Assembly: GCA_003134655.1 (NCBI GenBank)
Contig: PLBY01000107.1
Span: 85,277-149,276 of the forward strand
Direction of reading: 5' to 3'
Origin: Acidobacteriaceae bacterium
GTDB lineage: Bacteria > Acidobacteriota > Terriglobia > Terriglobales > Acidobacteriaceae
Length of the DNA stretch: 64,000 nt
This document shows positions 1-8,478 of the stretch, piece after piece (within the stretch, counting starts at the first letter, position 1; each line of letters starts with the position of its first letter). The notes beneath the pieces were generated by a model that saw only the letters and a program-made list of their open reading frames with translations, did not search any database and had not been told where the DNA came from. The position numbers and the translations under genes are program-made.

Positions 1-380
1 TCAGGCGTGCGGTACTTGGCCCCCTCGGCTTTCTGCGCGTCGGTCACCCCGGGTGCGCCCGGCTTGGGAATGACCACATCTTCCGCCTGCGACACAAAAA
101 TATTTCTTCCGCGGCCTTCATACACTGTCTGCTCGGTCGAGGCCAGCAAGTCCAGTCGCAGCGTCGGATCCAGATTCTCCACCCGCGGTTTCTTCCCTGG
201 CTTTCCTCCAGGACGCGTCGTGACACGTGGAGCTACCGGAGCGGCCGCCTGCGCGCTCGATGCCGGCGTCGACGAATCGGACAGCATCGGGATGATCTCG
301 TACGCCATCGCCAGAACTGCGATGACGCCAAGCACCGCCGCCCACATCGTCTGTTTCTTATTTTCGAATCCCAGTTGCAC
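1..380 (-). CDS. PilP-like type IV pilus assembly protein (partial, runs off left edge)
   Basis: This is the last visible gene of the pilus operon and is cut by the window edge. It opens with GTG at 380, directly against the TAA stop of pilO, and reads 126 codons without a stop. Residues about 12-31 form one membrane segment. An Ala/Pro/Arg-rich linker follows, then a segment with LDPTLRLDLL and YEGRGRNIF. Its place after pilM-pilN-pilO and its single membrane anchor fit the PilP inner-membrane alignment protein that links PilNO to the secretin. Classical PilP is a lipoprotein and I see no lipobox, so the family assignment rests mainly on order. The GTG start is chosen because it abuts pilO and precedes the membrane segment. 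Confidence 0.7.
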   Translation of the reverse strand, partial: MQLGFENKKQTMWAAVLGVIAVLAMAYEIIPMLSDSSTPASSAQAAAPVAPRVTTRPGGKPGKKPRVENLDPTLRLDLLASTEQTVYEGRGRNIFVSQAEDVVIPKPGAPGVTDAQKAEGAKYRTP

Positions 381-920
381 TTACGATCCTGCCTTCAAAT
401 ACGTTTCCAACTTCATGCTCAACTTGACCGGGCCCTGCTGCTGGCCGCCCAGGGTCACGCCGTCAATAATGAAAAACATCTCGTCCCGTTCCAGCGCGTT
501 GATGAACTTTGCCAAAGAAGTGTAGCTGCCCGCGAAGTCCGCTTCGATTTCCACCGGCTGCAGTCCGCCGATTTCCGCGTCGTGCACCTTGTATTTTTCC
601 TGATCCAGCACCACGCCATTGGCCGCGCAGAGTTTGCCCAGTTGCGTGGGGATCTGCGATTGCTGGGAAGGGAAGCGCTTCTTGTAAAAGTCCGTGATCT
701 GGTGGCCGGCGAGTACAACCTTCTGCGGAAGATCCTTCAGCGGCGCCACCTGGCGCGTCTTCGTAATCAATTCCGTCTGCAGCGTGTTCAATTCCTGGCG
801 GCGCGTTTCGGGCGAGCCCACTAGCGGCGAAAAATAAACGATTGCGGCCAGCAGATCCACTCCCGCCATGATGGCGATTGCCGTCTTCAGGTTCTTCCGG
901 GTTCTCCGTAGGTCTGGCAT
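381..920 (-). CDS. pilO: Type IV pilus inner-membrane platform protein PilO
   Basis: 179 residues. PilO pairs with PilN in the periplasm to form the alignment subcomplex between the motor platform and the secretin. A short cytoplasmic N-terminus (MPDLRRTRKNLK) is followed by one membrane helix at about 13-32, a coiled-coil-prone stretch at about 40-85, and a compact ferredoxin-like C-terminal domain ending at LSMKLETYLKAGS. The length is close to the family norm (about 180-210). The ATG directly follows the TAG stop of pilN and the stop directly precedes the pilP-like GTG, so the genes are translationally packed. The assignment combines topology, size and operon position. Confidence 0.85.
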   Translation of the reverse strand: MPDLRRTRKNLKTAIAIMAGVDLLAAIVYFSPLVGSPETRRQELNTLQTELITKTRQVAPLKDLPQKVVLAGHQITDFYKKRFPSQQSQIPTQLGKLCAANGVVLDQEKYKVHDAEIGGLQPVEIEADFAGSYTSLAKFINALERDEMFFIIDGVTLGGQQQGPVKLSMKLETYLKAGS

Positions 921-1604
921 CTAGTGCTTACTTCCTGTCGGCGCTAAGCTCTTCGGCCTGACTCCGGCTTTCGGTGTTACTTCTGTCTTCGATTTTGTAT
1001 TCGTCTTGGGTGCCGCAGGGGCAGCAGAGAGGACGATCGGTTCCGGAATGTAAATCGCAACAATGTCGAAGCGTTCGGTGTCGCCAGTCTGTGACTGTTC
1101 GGCGTGTCCGGCTTCGACCCGGGTTTGCGCGAAGCGCCTCGAATCCTCCATGCGGCGCGCCAGTTCCAGGGCCCGATCCCGCGAATCGCCCGCCACCGTC
1201 ATCTTCAGCCCGAGTTGGTTGTCCTCATCCAGTTGCGGGCTGATCGACTCCAGGTGCACGTGCGGCGGCATCACCTTTTCGAGATTTTCCAGCACCCGAG
1301 TCCACGAAAAGGCTTTGCGCTCAATCAGTTGGTTCAAAAACTGTGATTCGTCGCGGGTGGTGCGGTTCTCCGGCAGGTTCAGGATCCTCTCCGCTTCGGC
1401 CCGGATCCGGTCGCGGTCGGCAATCATCGCTTTCTTCTCAGCGATCGCAGCGCGGTCGCGACGTGCATTGACCCATCCCGTGACGTCGAGCGCTAACAGC
1501 ACCAGCGTGAGCAGCGCCACCGCGCCCACGGCGGTGCCCCAGCGCATCCAGAACTGCCGCGAATCTTCGTACGGCTGGCTCGCGAGATTGATATCTAAAC
1601 GCAT
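921..1604 (-). CDS. pilN: Type IV pilus assembly protein PilN
   Basis: 227 residues. The N-terminus contains the PilN signature INLASQPYEDSR (MRLDINLASQPYEDSR), the short cytoplasmic peptide that PilM binds in characterised systems. One membrane helix follows at about 25-45, then a coiled-coil stretch (about 48-75) and a periplasmic domain. The C-terminal 40 residues are Pro/Lys-rich (APAAPKTNTKSKTEVTP), an extension beyond the usual fold. It lies 3 bp downstream of pilM and abuts pilO, so one transcript is likely. Confidence 0.9.
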   Translation of the reverse strand: MRLDINLASQPYEDSRQFWMRWGTAVGAVALLTLVLLALDVTGWVNARRDRAAIAEKKAMIADRDRIRAEAERILNLPENRTTRDESQFLNQLIERKAFSWTRVLENLEKVMPPHVHLESISPQLDEDNQLGLKMTVAGDSRDRALELARRMEDSRRFAQTRVEAGHAEQSQTGDTERFDIVAIYIPEPIVLSAAPAAPKTNTKSKTEVTPKAGVRPKSLAPTGSKH

Positions 1605-1607
1605 AAA

Positions 1608-2504
1608 TTACGAGATTAACGCTCCGACCACTCCTGCCATTCTCCAGCGCGGCACGGAACCTCCCATGCTCGCTCCCAGTTGCGCCGAAGACACAAGTTC
1701 CTGCACCTCGGCTCCGGTCTGCGCGCGCAGTGCGGGGGCCGCGCCGCCCGCCTCCGGCAGTCCCGCAACAAAAATCTTCTCAATATTCAGGTGGTACGTG
1801 TCCTGGAAAAACACCACTGACGGATATACTTCCTCCGCCAGTTGCTCTCCCGTGATCGTCACCCCCCGCGTATTTTCCAGCGTGCGGAACAGTTGCAACT
1901 GATCTTCATTCAGGATTGCAATGCTGGTCGTGTGCGCGTCCACCTTGATAACCAGCGTCGGCTTCTTCGCGTCGGCCGCACCAATCGCCGCCAGCGTAGA
2001 AGGCAGCACCACGCCCGGATTGAATCCCGCTTCGCGGAACGCGGCCTCGTAATCGTCGATCACGCTGGCCATGGCCACGGCCGCCACCACCCGTACCTCA
2101 CTGTTGACCTTCTGCGCGTGATAGGAAACTTTGGCTTTATCGACGTCAAACGGCAGCGACTTCTTCAACCGGAATCGCACCACGCCCAGCGCCTCATCGT
2201 GATCGGAGGGCAGAGTGTCGAACTCCACCAGCATCACGCGAACGGCCGCATCCGGCACGATCGCAATCACGTCTTTGGAGCGTTGTGCCACGCCGCCCAG
2301 CGCCGCTTCAATCCCTTCGCGCACGGCGCCGCGCTGGCGCAGGTTGTTCTCCACCAGGTCGGGGATCACGCTGCCCGGCGCCAGTTCGCGCGCGGCCGAT
2401 GCTTCCAGGCCGTTTCCGTGGTCGGAGAAGCGTCCGGCGAGCACGCGGTCCGCCGCGATTTCGCAGGCCAGTTTCGGCTTGGGTGTGTTGGAAGTTGAAC
2501 TCAT
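1608..2504 (-). CDS. pilM: Type IV pilus assembly protein PilM (actin-like ATPase)
   Basis: 298 residues. PilM is a cytoplasmic actin-fold (FtsA-like) protein that caps the PilN tail and connects the PilB/PilC motor to the alignment complex. Family-like segments include RFRLKKSLPFDVDKAKVSYHA at about 130-150 and the strand segment LVIKVDAHTTSIAIL. The protein is about 50 residues shorter than typical PilM (about 350). Its N-terminal motif KPKLACEIAADRVLAGRF keeps the strand but lacks the usual G-I-D-[IL]-G phosphate loop, so nucleotide binding may be altered. The upstream spacer of 184 bp to pilB carries an inverted repeat. Confidence 0.85.
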   Translation of the reverse strand: MSSTSNTPKPKLACEIAADRVLAGRFSDHGNGLEASAARELAPGSVIPDLVENNLRQRGAVREGIEAALGGVAQRSKDVIAIVPDAAVRVMLVEFDTLPSDHDEALGVVRFRLKKSLPFDVDKAKVSYHAQKVNSEVRVVAAVAMASVIDDYEAAFREAGFNPGVVLPSTLAAIGAADAKKPTLVIKVDAHTTSIAILNEDQLQLFRTLENTRGVTITGEQLAEEVYPSVVFFQDTYHLNIEKIFVAGLPEAGGAAPALRAQTGAEVQELVSSAQLGASMGGSVPRWRMAGVVGALIS

Positions 2505-2590
2505 TTCCCGAGAATGCCCCTGGAGAAAACTCCTCTATAAATCAGAACCCGAATCATCCACAAATGCAATAGCTGAGAGGGCACCGGAGA

Positions 2591-2680
2591 AGGTTTCAAG
2601 GTTTCAGAGTTTCAGGGTTTCAAAGTTGCTGACTTGACCGGGATACCTTGAAACTCTGAGACCTTGAAACTTTGAAACCT
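2591..2680. repeat. Intergenic inverted repeat of TTTCAAGG/TTTCAGAG units
   Basis: Two arms built from repeated GTTTCA-type units face each other between pilB and pilM. AGGTTTCAA at 2591-2599 is complementary to TTGAAACCT at 2672-2680, and TCAGAGTTTCA at 2604-2614 to TGAAACTCTGA at 2649-2659. The pairs nest, so the RNA can form a long imperfect hairpin inside the operon. It has no T-tract, so it looks like a dispersed palindrome or processing/stability site rather than a terminator. Confidence 0.75.
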
Positions 2681-2688
2681 GACCCTGC

Positions 2689-4359
2689 CTACCGCATGGC
2701 CTCAATGAACGTGACTTTATTGATCTCTTTCAGCGTGGTCATGCCCAGCCGGACTTTGTCCAGCGCCGACTCACGCAGGAACCGCATGCCCTCATCGCGC
2801 GCGGCGCGCCGGATCTCCGACGTCGGCTTCTTGGCCAGAATCATCTCGCGGATGCGGTCACTCAAATCCAGCAGTTCGTGAATCGCGGTTCGTCCGCGGA
2901 AACCCGTGCCCGCGCACTCAATGCAGCCCGGCCCTTCATACAGCGGAACACTCCCCCACTGCGCTGGATCCAGTCCGCTGGCTTCCAGAATGTCGGGCGC
3001 ATAATGCACTTCCGTGCGGCACGACTCGCAAATCAAGCGCACCAGCCGTTGTGCCAGAATGCAGTTCAACGCCGAAACAAAGTTGTAAGGCTCGACGCCC
3101 ATGTTCAGGAAGCGCCCGATCACGTCGACCACGTTGTTGGCGTGAACCGTGGTGAATACAAGATGCCCGGTCAGTGCCGACTGAATGGCGATCTGCGCCG
3201 TTTCCGCATCGCGGATTTCGCCGACCATGATCTTATCCGGGTCATGACGCAGAATCGACCGCAGCCCGCGCGCGAAGGTCAGCCCCTTTTTCTCGTTCAC
3301 CGGAATCTGCGTAATGCCGCGCAGTTGATATTCAACCGGGTCTTCAATCGTGATGATCTTGTCTTCGTCGGTCTTGATCTCGTTGACCGCGGCGTAAAGC
3401 GTGGTCGTTTTGCCGCTGCCCGTCGGCCCCGTTACCAGCACCATGCCGTAGGGTTCTTTGATGTAGCGGCGGAAGCGGCGCAGATCATCCTCGTCAAACC
3501 CAACCACATCCAGCGTCAAACTCTTGAACTTCTCGCTCATCGACTCTTTGTCGAGCACGCGCAGCACAGCGTCCTCACCGTGAATCGATGGCATGATCGA
3601 CACGCGGAAGTCGATGGCGCGCCCGTTGTATTTCACGCGGAAGCGGCCGTCCTGGGGCACGCGCCGCTCGGAAATATCGAGTTCGCTCATGACCTTGATA
3701 CGCGAAATCACGGTCGAGTGGTGCTCTTTCCCGATGGGCGGCATGGCCTGCGTGAGCACGCCGTCGATGCGGAACTTGATGACCACCGAATCGTCGCGGG
3801 TCTCAATGTGAATATCGGAAGCGCGCCGCTGCAGTGCGGTGAAGATCGTGGTATCGACCAGGCGGATGATCGGGCTGGTATCGCCCGTCGCTGTCAACTT
3901 GTCGATGGTGAGCGTCTCTTCCACGCCCGTGTTTTCATCTTCGCGGACAATCTGGAAGCCTTCACTCGCCTCTTCCAGCACGCGCTGCGACTGCTCGGTC
4001 TTCTTGAGGATGTCCGAGATCTGTTTGAGCGTCGAAACCTTGGTGATGATGCGCTGCTTCAACAGCAGGCTGATCTCGTCGATCATCATCAACTGGCTGG
4101 GATCGGCGATCGCGATGGCGAGCTTGCCGTCGGCCGTCTCTTCCAGCGGTACAAAGTTGTAGCGGAACATCAGCTCGACCGGGATCTTCTTGAACAGTTC
4201 GTGATGCAGTTCGAAGCCCGAAAGGTCGATGAATTCGCAGCGGTAGCGCCGCGCCACGTCCTGCGCGCGCTCCAGGTCGGTGATGGGATTGCCCGTCGGG
4301 CTGATCGGCCCGCCGTTCCCACCGTTCACGAACAATGATTTTTTATCAGCTGTTGCCAT
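2689..4359 (-). CDS. pilB: Type IV pilus extension ATPase PilB (GspE family)
   Basis: 556 residues. This hexameric cytoplasmic ATPase powers pilin polymerisation through PilC. An N-terminal MshEN/T2SSE-N domain occupies about 25-150. The ATPase core has Walker A GPTGSGKT at 311-318, the Asp box around 335-345 (IITIEDPVEYQ), Walker B KIMVGEIRD at about 376-384 and the His box HLVFTTVHANN at 399-409. A tetracysteine zinc knuckle is present (C444, C447, C479, C482), typical of PilB/GspE and absent from the retraction ATPase PilT. It follows pilC by 71 bp. Length and motifs are complete. Confidence 0.95.
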   Translation of the reverse strand: MATADKKSLFVNGGNGGPISPTGNPITDLERAQDVARRYRCEFIDLSGFELHHELFKKIPVELMFRYNFVPLEETADGKLAIAIADPSQLMMIDEISLLLKQRIITKVSTLKQISDILKKTEQSQRVLEEASEGFQIVREDENTGVEETLTIDKLTATGDTSPIIRLVDTTIFTALQRRASDIHIETRDDSVVIKFRIDGVLTQAMPPIGKEHHSTVISRIKVMSELDISERRVPQDGRFRVKYNGRAIDFRVSIMPSIHGEDAVLRVLDKESMSEKFKSLTLDVVGFDEDDLRRFRRYIKEPYGMVLVTGPTGSGKTTTLYAAVNEIKTDEDKIITIEDPVEYQLRGITQIPVNEKKGLTFARGLRSILRHDPDKIMVGEIRDAETAQIAIQSALTGHLVFTTVHANNVVDVIGRFLNMGVEPYNFVSALNCILAQRLVRLICESCRTEVHYAPDILEASGLDPAQWGSVPLYEGPGCIECAGTGFRGRTAIHELLDLSDRIREMILAKKPTSEIRRAARDEGMRFLRESALDKVRLGMTTLKEINKVTFIEAMR

Positions 4360-4391
4360 TCGTTTACCTGCGCCCGCAATCCAATCTCTTT

Positions 4392-4420
4392 GTCATTCCG
4401 ACCGAAGGGAGGAATCTGCT
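4392..4420. repeat. Short dispersed repeat TCATTCCGACCGAAGGGAGG
   Basis: The pilC-pilB spacer holds TCATTCCGACCGAAGGGAGG followed by AATCTGC. From general knowledge, this looks like one end of a common bacterial dispersed intergenic repeat. Only one copy is in the window, so it is a recognition by resemblance. Confidence 0.35.
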
Positions 4421-4430
4421 TCCCCTGCCC

Positions 4431-5630
4431 TCAGTGCACGCCCATGCTGAAGATCGGCAAATACAGCGAGATCAGCACGCCGCCTACGAAAACCGCCATG
4501 ATCATCAGAATGATCGGCTCAATCAGCGCCATCGACGCACCCAGCGCCGTCTGCACATCTTCCTCATAAAATTCCGCCACCGAGTTCAGCATAGACGGCA
4601 GCGCGCCGGTGGATTCACCCACCTCAATCATTTCCACCGCCAGCTCCGGAAAAATCTTCTGCTCCTCCAGGCTGCCCGCGAGTCCCTGTCCCTCGCGCAC
4701 CCGGACACCCGCCCGCATCACACCCTTTAGGATGCGCCGGCTGGTCATCGACGCGCCCGCCGTTTCCATCGCCGGCACCAGCGGCAAGCCGCCCTGCAGC
4801 AGTGTCGCCAGCATCCGCGAAAAGCTTGCCACCTGATGTTTCAGCCGGATATCCCCCAGCAGCGGCATGCTCAAAATCACGCGGTCAATGCGGTCCGCGC
4901 CGCGATCGGTGTCTTTCCAGCGCCACATCACGAATCCGAAGACCGCCAGTCCGACCAACACATACGGAGCATACCTCTGCGCATTCTGCCCAACTGCCAG
5001 CATGAACAGCGTGATCGCCGGCAGCTTCTGATCGAGACTCTCGAATAGTTCCCCGAACTTGGGCACAACGTAGGTGAACAGAAACGTCACCATGATCAGC
5101 ACCACGGTGACCAGCAGCGTCGGATAAATCAGCGACACGAACAACTTCTTGCGGAACGTCATCGCCAGCCGCTGAAAGCCGATGTAGCGCGTCAGTACTT
5201 CGTCGATGTTGCCGCTCTTCTCACCCGCCATCAGGGTCGTGGTGTAAATCTTGGGGACAATCCCCTGCGCCGCGAACGCGTCGGAGAGCAACTCTCCGCC
5301 TTTGACGCGCTCCCGCACGTTCTCCAGAATCAGTTTCAGTTGCGCGTCCTTCTGCCGCTTGATCAGCAGTTCCAGCGAGTTCAGGATCGGCAGCCCGGCG
5401 CGGATCAGCGTCAGAAACTGCTGGTTAAATACCAGAAACGTGCTCTGTTTCAGCTTCCGCCGCCGGCGCAGCGACACTCCCGACGTCAGCATTCCCTGGG
5501 GCTTGACCCAGTAGACGAGGTAGCCCTGCTGCGAGAAGCGGTCGCGCACCTCGGCCTCCGAGTAGCCCTGCTCGATGTGCTGCTGGACCCGCCCGCGATC
5601 GTCCGCGATTTTTACTACAAATTCCGCCAT
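4431..5630 (-). CDS. pilC: Type IV pilus inner-membrane platform protein PilC (GspF family)
   Basis: 399 residues. PilC is the polytopic platform through which PilB drives pilin insertion. Two homologous T2SSF domains are visible: the first at about 65-190 (FNQQFLTLIRAGLPILNSLEL), the second at about 270-395 (FSRMLATLLQGGLPLVPAMET). Membrane helices lie at about 165-190, 215-240 and 370-395. The N-terminal region (MAEFVVKIADDRG) resembles the usual PilC cytoplasmic lead. Length matches the family (about 400). It is the first gene of the visible pilus operon; nothing promoter-like was clear in the 200 bp upstream. Confidence 0.95.
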   Translation of the reverse strand: MAEFVVKIADDRGRVQQHIEQGYSEAEVRDRFSQQGYLVYWVKPQGMLTSGVSLRRRRKLKQSTFLVFNQQFLTLIRAGLPILNSLELLIKRQKDAQLKLILENVRERVKGGELLSDAFAAQGIVPKIYTTTLMAGEKSGNIDEVLTRYIGFQRLAMTFRKKLFVSLIYPTLLVTVVLIMVTFLFTYVVPKFGELFESLDQKLPAITLFMLAVGQNAQRYAPYVLVGLAVFGFVMWRWKDTDRGADRIDRVILSMPLLGDIRLKHQVASFSRMLATLLQGGLPLVPAMETAGASMTSRRILKGVMRAGVRVREGQGLAGSLEEQKIFPELAVEMIEVGESTGALPSMLNSVAEFYEEDVQTALGASMALIEPIILMIMAVFVGGVLISLYLPIFSMGVH

Positions 5631-5756
5631 TTGCCGACTTTTCTACCGTTTTTCCGGAGATACGCCTTATCGCTCAGTCTAACATTCTCACTACTATTCT
5701 AAGCCGCCAACCACCCCGAAACGCCCTCCCGCCAGTACCCCAAGTAACCCCGGCTT

Positions 5757-5810
5757 CATGTGGGGACAGCCGCCTTCGGCTGTCCGCCAAGCGAAGCAAG
5801 GCAGGTTTTG
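5757..5810. repeat. REP-like double hairpin (TGTGGGGACAGCCGCC family)
   Basis: GGACAGCCG (5764-5772) and CGGCTGTCC (5777-5785) form a perfect 9-bp stem around CCTT. A weaker second palindrome, CCAAGCGAAGCAAGG, follows. The same two-hairpin layout is seen at 48099-48137, related elements occur in larC (51266-51295, 51369-51395), and a half copy lies near 8430-8450. In this position it could also act as a 3' stabilising structure for lolA transcripts. Confidence 0.8.
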
Positions 5811-5832
5811 CTGGACCGCCTTAGCTGGACCC

Positions 5833-6501
5833 CTAGGGTTCCAGCCCCCCCTCCACCGTCTCAGTCCCCGCCGGAGGCTTAAACTCAAACCGCCCATCCC
5901 CAATCGCCACATTTTCCTTCATCCCGTCAAAGCGGTATTCGGTGGCCGCTCCGTCCACTTCCTGGATGACAATCCGGGCAATCTGATGGTCCGGTGTAAC
6001 TTCCAGCAGAATCTCGCTCACCCGATCCGCCAGGGCCTGCGGCACCCCACGCAGAACCACATTCCCCGAAGCCAGCGGCTCTACATCCGGAGCCAGAGAC
6101 AATCCCTGCAACTCTTTCTCCAGCTTGGTCTTACCCAGTAAGAACGCCAGAGGGGAACGCACATCCTCCAACTTCTTGGCCGCCGTCTTCCGCGCCTGCC
6201 GGTCTGCCGGGACGTAAAACCACGCATCTTTCCCGTCGCTGACAAACAGCTTCTCCCTGGGAGAACGGTACTCCCACCGCATCTTGCCAGGTTTTTTCAG
6301 CCACAAGGTCCCAGTCTCGGTCCGCTCCATCCCCGACCCGCGATACACCTCGGTGAAGTCCGCCTCGAGCGAGCGCAGATGATTGTAGTGGGCGTCGACG
6401 GCCGCAGCCATGGTCTTCACGTCAACGGCAAAAGCAGCCGCAGCGAGGACTGCAGTCATCAGACACCACACCATCGCAAAGCGAAGCCAACGAACTCGCA
6501 T
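5833..6501 (-). CDS. lolA: Outer-membrane lipoprotein carrier protein LolA
   Basis: 222 residues with a cleavable signal peptide (MRVRWLRFAMVWCLMTAVLAAAAFA). LolA shuttles lipoproteins through the periplasm from LolCDE to the outer membrane. Family features include SLEADFTEVYRG near 43-54, GTLWLKKPGKMRWEY at about 64-78 and the Arg in that strand, which is used for lipoprotein uptake in E. coli. DAWFYVPADRQ and the C-terminal beta strands also match. It is a single gene separated by about 200 bp from pilC and 160 bp from the methyltransferase. The spacer 6502-6663 holds a short GC hairpin (GGCAGG 6572-6577, CCTGCC 6594-6599). Confidence 0.9.
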   Translation of the reverse strand: MRVRWLRFAMVWCLMTAVLAAAAFAVDVKTMAAAVDAHYNHLRSLEADFTEVYRGSGMERTETGTLWLKKPGKMRWEYRSPREKLFVSDGKDAWFYVPADRQARKTAAKKLEDVRSPLAFLLGKTKLEKELQGLSLAPDVEPLASGNVVLRGVPQALADRVSEILLEVTPDHQIARIVIQEVDGAATEYRFDGMKENVAIGDGRFEFKPPAGTETVEGGLEP

Positions 6502-6663
6502 CTCGATAATTTTTCACCGTGTACCCGCCCAAGTGTCAGCACCCTCGCGCAAATTCGGGAGGGAAACACGGGGCAGGCTCCTGCGGGGGGACTCCTGCCA
6601 CGATTGTAAGCCGTGCCGCAGCACTTGTCATTCACCGCGGGCAGATGCCTTACCGAGGCGTAC

Positions 6664-7434
6664 CTAGTGGTTGGTGAACAGCGAGTACTGTTGCTCGCCC
6701 GCGATCTTCCTCAGTTTTTTGCTTTCGCTCAGCGTGTGTTCCAGCAGCGGGTTGTGATAGAGCATGTACACCGGCCTGGGATGCTCGCGCAAGGACTGAT
6801 CCAGCTTGGCGACCACTTGCCGCATTCCCGATTCCGGGAAGGGATTGAACAGAAAAATCACCAGCGGATCAGCGGGCAGTGGGAATGCGGTCGCGTCGGC
6901 GCAGATCGATTCAAGCACAAAGCATTTCTGCGACTCGCTCTTGTACTGGTGTAAGTTTTCCTGCGCGATCTGGTGCAGAGAAGGCAGAAGTTCCACACCG
7001 AGGATCCGGCGGAAGGGGTATTCCGAAGCCATCAGCAGTGTGCGTCCCTTGCCCGATCCGAGGTCGATAAAAGTGAAATCGCGCAAGGCGAGAGTCGTGT
7101 GGTCGGGCCCCCGCGTCTGGTGAAGCGACTGCTGAAGACCCTCGATCATTTCATGAAATGCAACTGGCTCCGTGGGTTGGTACGCGGAATGGAACATGCC
7201 CAGCAGCCGGTCGCGCCACCCCACCGCGCCGCTAGTCGTGTTGACGCGATAGTCCCAGTCGTACTCGGCGTCGCCAAAGCGCGCTCGCAGACGATCCGGC
7301 GTCGAGTCGCGGGCGAACTCCCACAGTACGCTCACTAGCCGCCGCGTCGCGGCGAGCGTTCCTTCATAGCGGGCGGCGTACCTCCACCACTGCCACGCGG
7401 TTTGCAGCACGCTGATTTGTGGTGGCAAGTCCAT
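6664..7434 (-). CDS. Class I SAM-dependent methyltransferase
   Basis: 256 residues from ATG 7434. An upstream in-frame extension exists, but its sequence is Arg/Pro-rich, unlike protein, and overlaps the neighbouring gene, so the internal ATG is preferred. Motif I FIDLGSGKGRTLLMAS at about mid-protein and the following acidic GVELLP are the SAM-binding signature. FLFNPFPE and the C-terminal YMLYHNPLLE resemble class I methyltransferase strands 4-5. The substrate is unknown. The gene ends a minus-strand run of ABC ATPase, permease, TPR protein and methyltransferase with short spacing. Confidence 0.75.
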   Translation of the reverse strand: MDLPPQISVLQTAWQWWRYAARYEGTLAATRRLVSVLWEFARDSTPDRLRARFGDAEYDWDYRVNTTSGAVGWRDRLLGMFHSAYQPTEPVAFHEMIEGLQQSLHQTRGPDHTTLALRDFTFIDLGSGKGRTLLMASEYPFRRILGVELLPSLHQIAQENLHQYKSESQKCFVLESICADATAFPLPADPLVIFLFNPFPESGMRQVVAKLDQSLREHPRPVYMLYHNPLLEHTLSESKKLRKIAGEQQYSLFTNH

Positions 7435-7483
7435 GCGGACACGAACAACAAGCGCACAGACATGATACGGGGAACAGCGCTGC

Positions 7484-8410
7484 TTAGCTCTTGGTGTGGA
7501 ATTTGGGCGGCGCGGGTTTGTATGCCGGAGGCGTGCCCTTGGTGATGAACGGAAAATCGTCCGGATTCTGCACTTCGATGCGGCCTTGCGCAGTGAGCTT
7601 GTAAGCATTGCCGTCGGGATCGACCGGGATGCCGCGCCAGTGTTGGTCCGCCACAAGTTCCGACATGCTGCTGGGCAGGCGCCCGGTCCGCTGGCCGAAC
7701 TTCGTGACGATGGCTTCCAGGTTGGTCACGTCTTCGTCCACCCGGATCGCGCGCAGGTGTTCGACCGCATTCTGGCGGATGTTGGCTTCGTACGCGTTTT
7801 CGTAGGTGGCGCTCCACAACATGCGGGCGGTGGCGAAATCGCCGGCGTGCGTGGCCATCTGCGCCGCCAGGATCTTCATGAAAGGATGCGCGTTGGGAAC
7901 CTTCGAGCCGCGCTCAAAGACAGCAGCGGCGTTGCGGTAGTCCTTCAGCTCGGTGTAGTAGACGAATCCGAGATTGTAGTAAAGCTGCCAGTCGTCGGGA
8001 TTGTGCTCGATGCCAAACTCCATCAACTGAATGGCGCGCCCCGGTTCGCCAGCTCCGTTCGGTGGCTTGGGAGCCAGGAAACTGGCGCCGAACTGGTACG
8101 CGGAAATCAGATGCGGGTCCAGAGTGGTCGTGATCTCGAGCAGCGGAGCCAGTTCGTTGTAGGTGTGCGCGCGGTCGAAATGACGGTGCCCGAAATATTG
8201 CACCGTGCGCGTCCAGTAAATGCAGGCCATCAGGCCGTCGAATCCCAGGCTGGCGCGCTTCACCATCTTCGGAGAACTGATGTAGAGGGCGTCCTCGAGA
8301 GTGGCTTGCGGGCGGATCTTGTCCAGGTGCCGCAACAGAAGAACGCAAGCGACCGCCGAGATCACCAGGCATGCGGCGGCGATCACGGTTGCGCGCTGCC
8401 GGGCGGTCAT
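7484..8410 (-). CDS. Membrane-anchored TPR-repeat protein
   Basis: 308 residues from ATG 8410, which has a good ribosome site (AGAGG six bases upstream). A longer reading from 8482 would overlap the permease stop (ATGA) but would translate a REP-like palindrome, so it is less likely. One N-terminal membrane helix (TVIAAACLVISAVACVLLL) is followed by helical TPR-like pairs at about 85-215 (DDWQLYYNLGFVYYTELKDYRNAAAVFERG). The C-terminal segment has LPSSMSELVA and PVDPDGNAYKL, resembling the pseudopilin GspG tail motif. It probably acts with the adjacent ABC transporter. The exact role is unknown. Confidence 0.7.
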   Translation of the reverse strand: MTARQRATVIAAACLVISAVACVLLLRHLDKIRPQATLEDALYISSPKMVKRASLGFDGLMACIYWTRTVQYFGHRHFDRAHTYNELAPLLEITTTLDPHLISAYQFGASFLAPKPPNGAGEPGRAIQLMEFGIEHNPDDWQLYYNLGFVYYTELKDYRNAAAVFERGSKVPNAHPFMKILAAQMATHAGDFATARMLWSATYENAYEANIRQNAVEHLRAIRVDEDVTNLEAIVTKFGQRTGRLPSSMSELVADQHWRGIPVDPDGNAYKLTAQGRIEVQNPDDFPFITKGTPPAYKPAPPKFHTKS

Positions 8411-8427
8411 CGAGTTCCTCTTGCGTT

Positions 8428-8452
8428 GCGGAGGCGGCTGTCCCCACATAAG
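8428..8452. repeat. Half copy of REP-like element next to TPR gene start
   Basis: GGCGGCTGTCCCCACA is the reverse complement of the TGTGGGGACAGCCGCC arm seen at 5759-5774, without its partner arm. It lies between the permease stop and the likely TPR start. If translation began at 8482 it would encode the WGQPPPQ segment. Confidence 0.55.
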
Positions 8453-8478
8453 TCCGAATGACCTCAGACTTCGAACAA

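Noticed and set aside
2878..4338. Long plus-strand open frame of 486 codons opposite pilB
   Set aside because: His/Arg/Asp/Val-biased antisense shadow of a GC-rich gene. PilB has complete motifs on the other strand.
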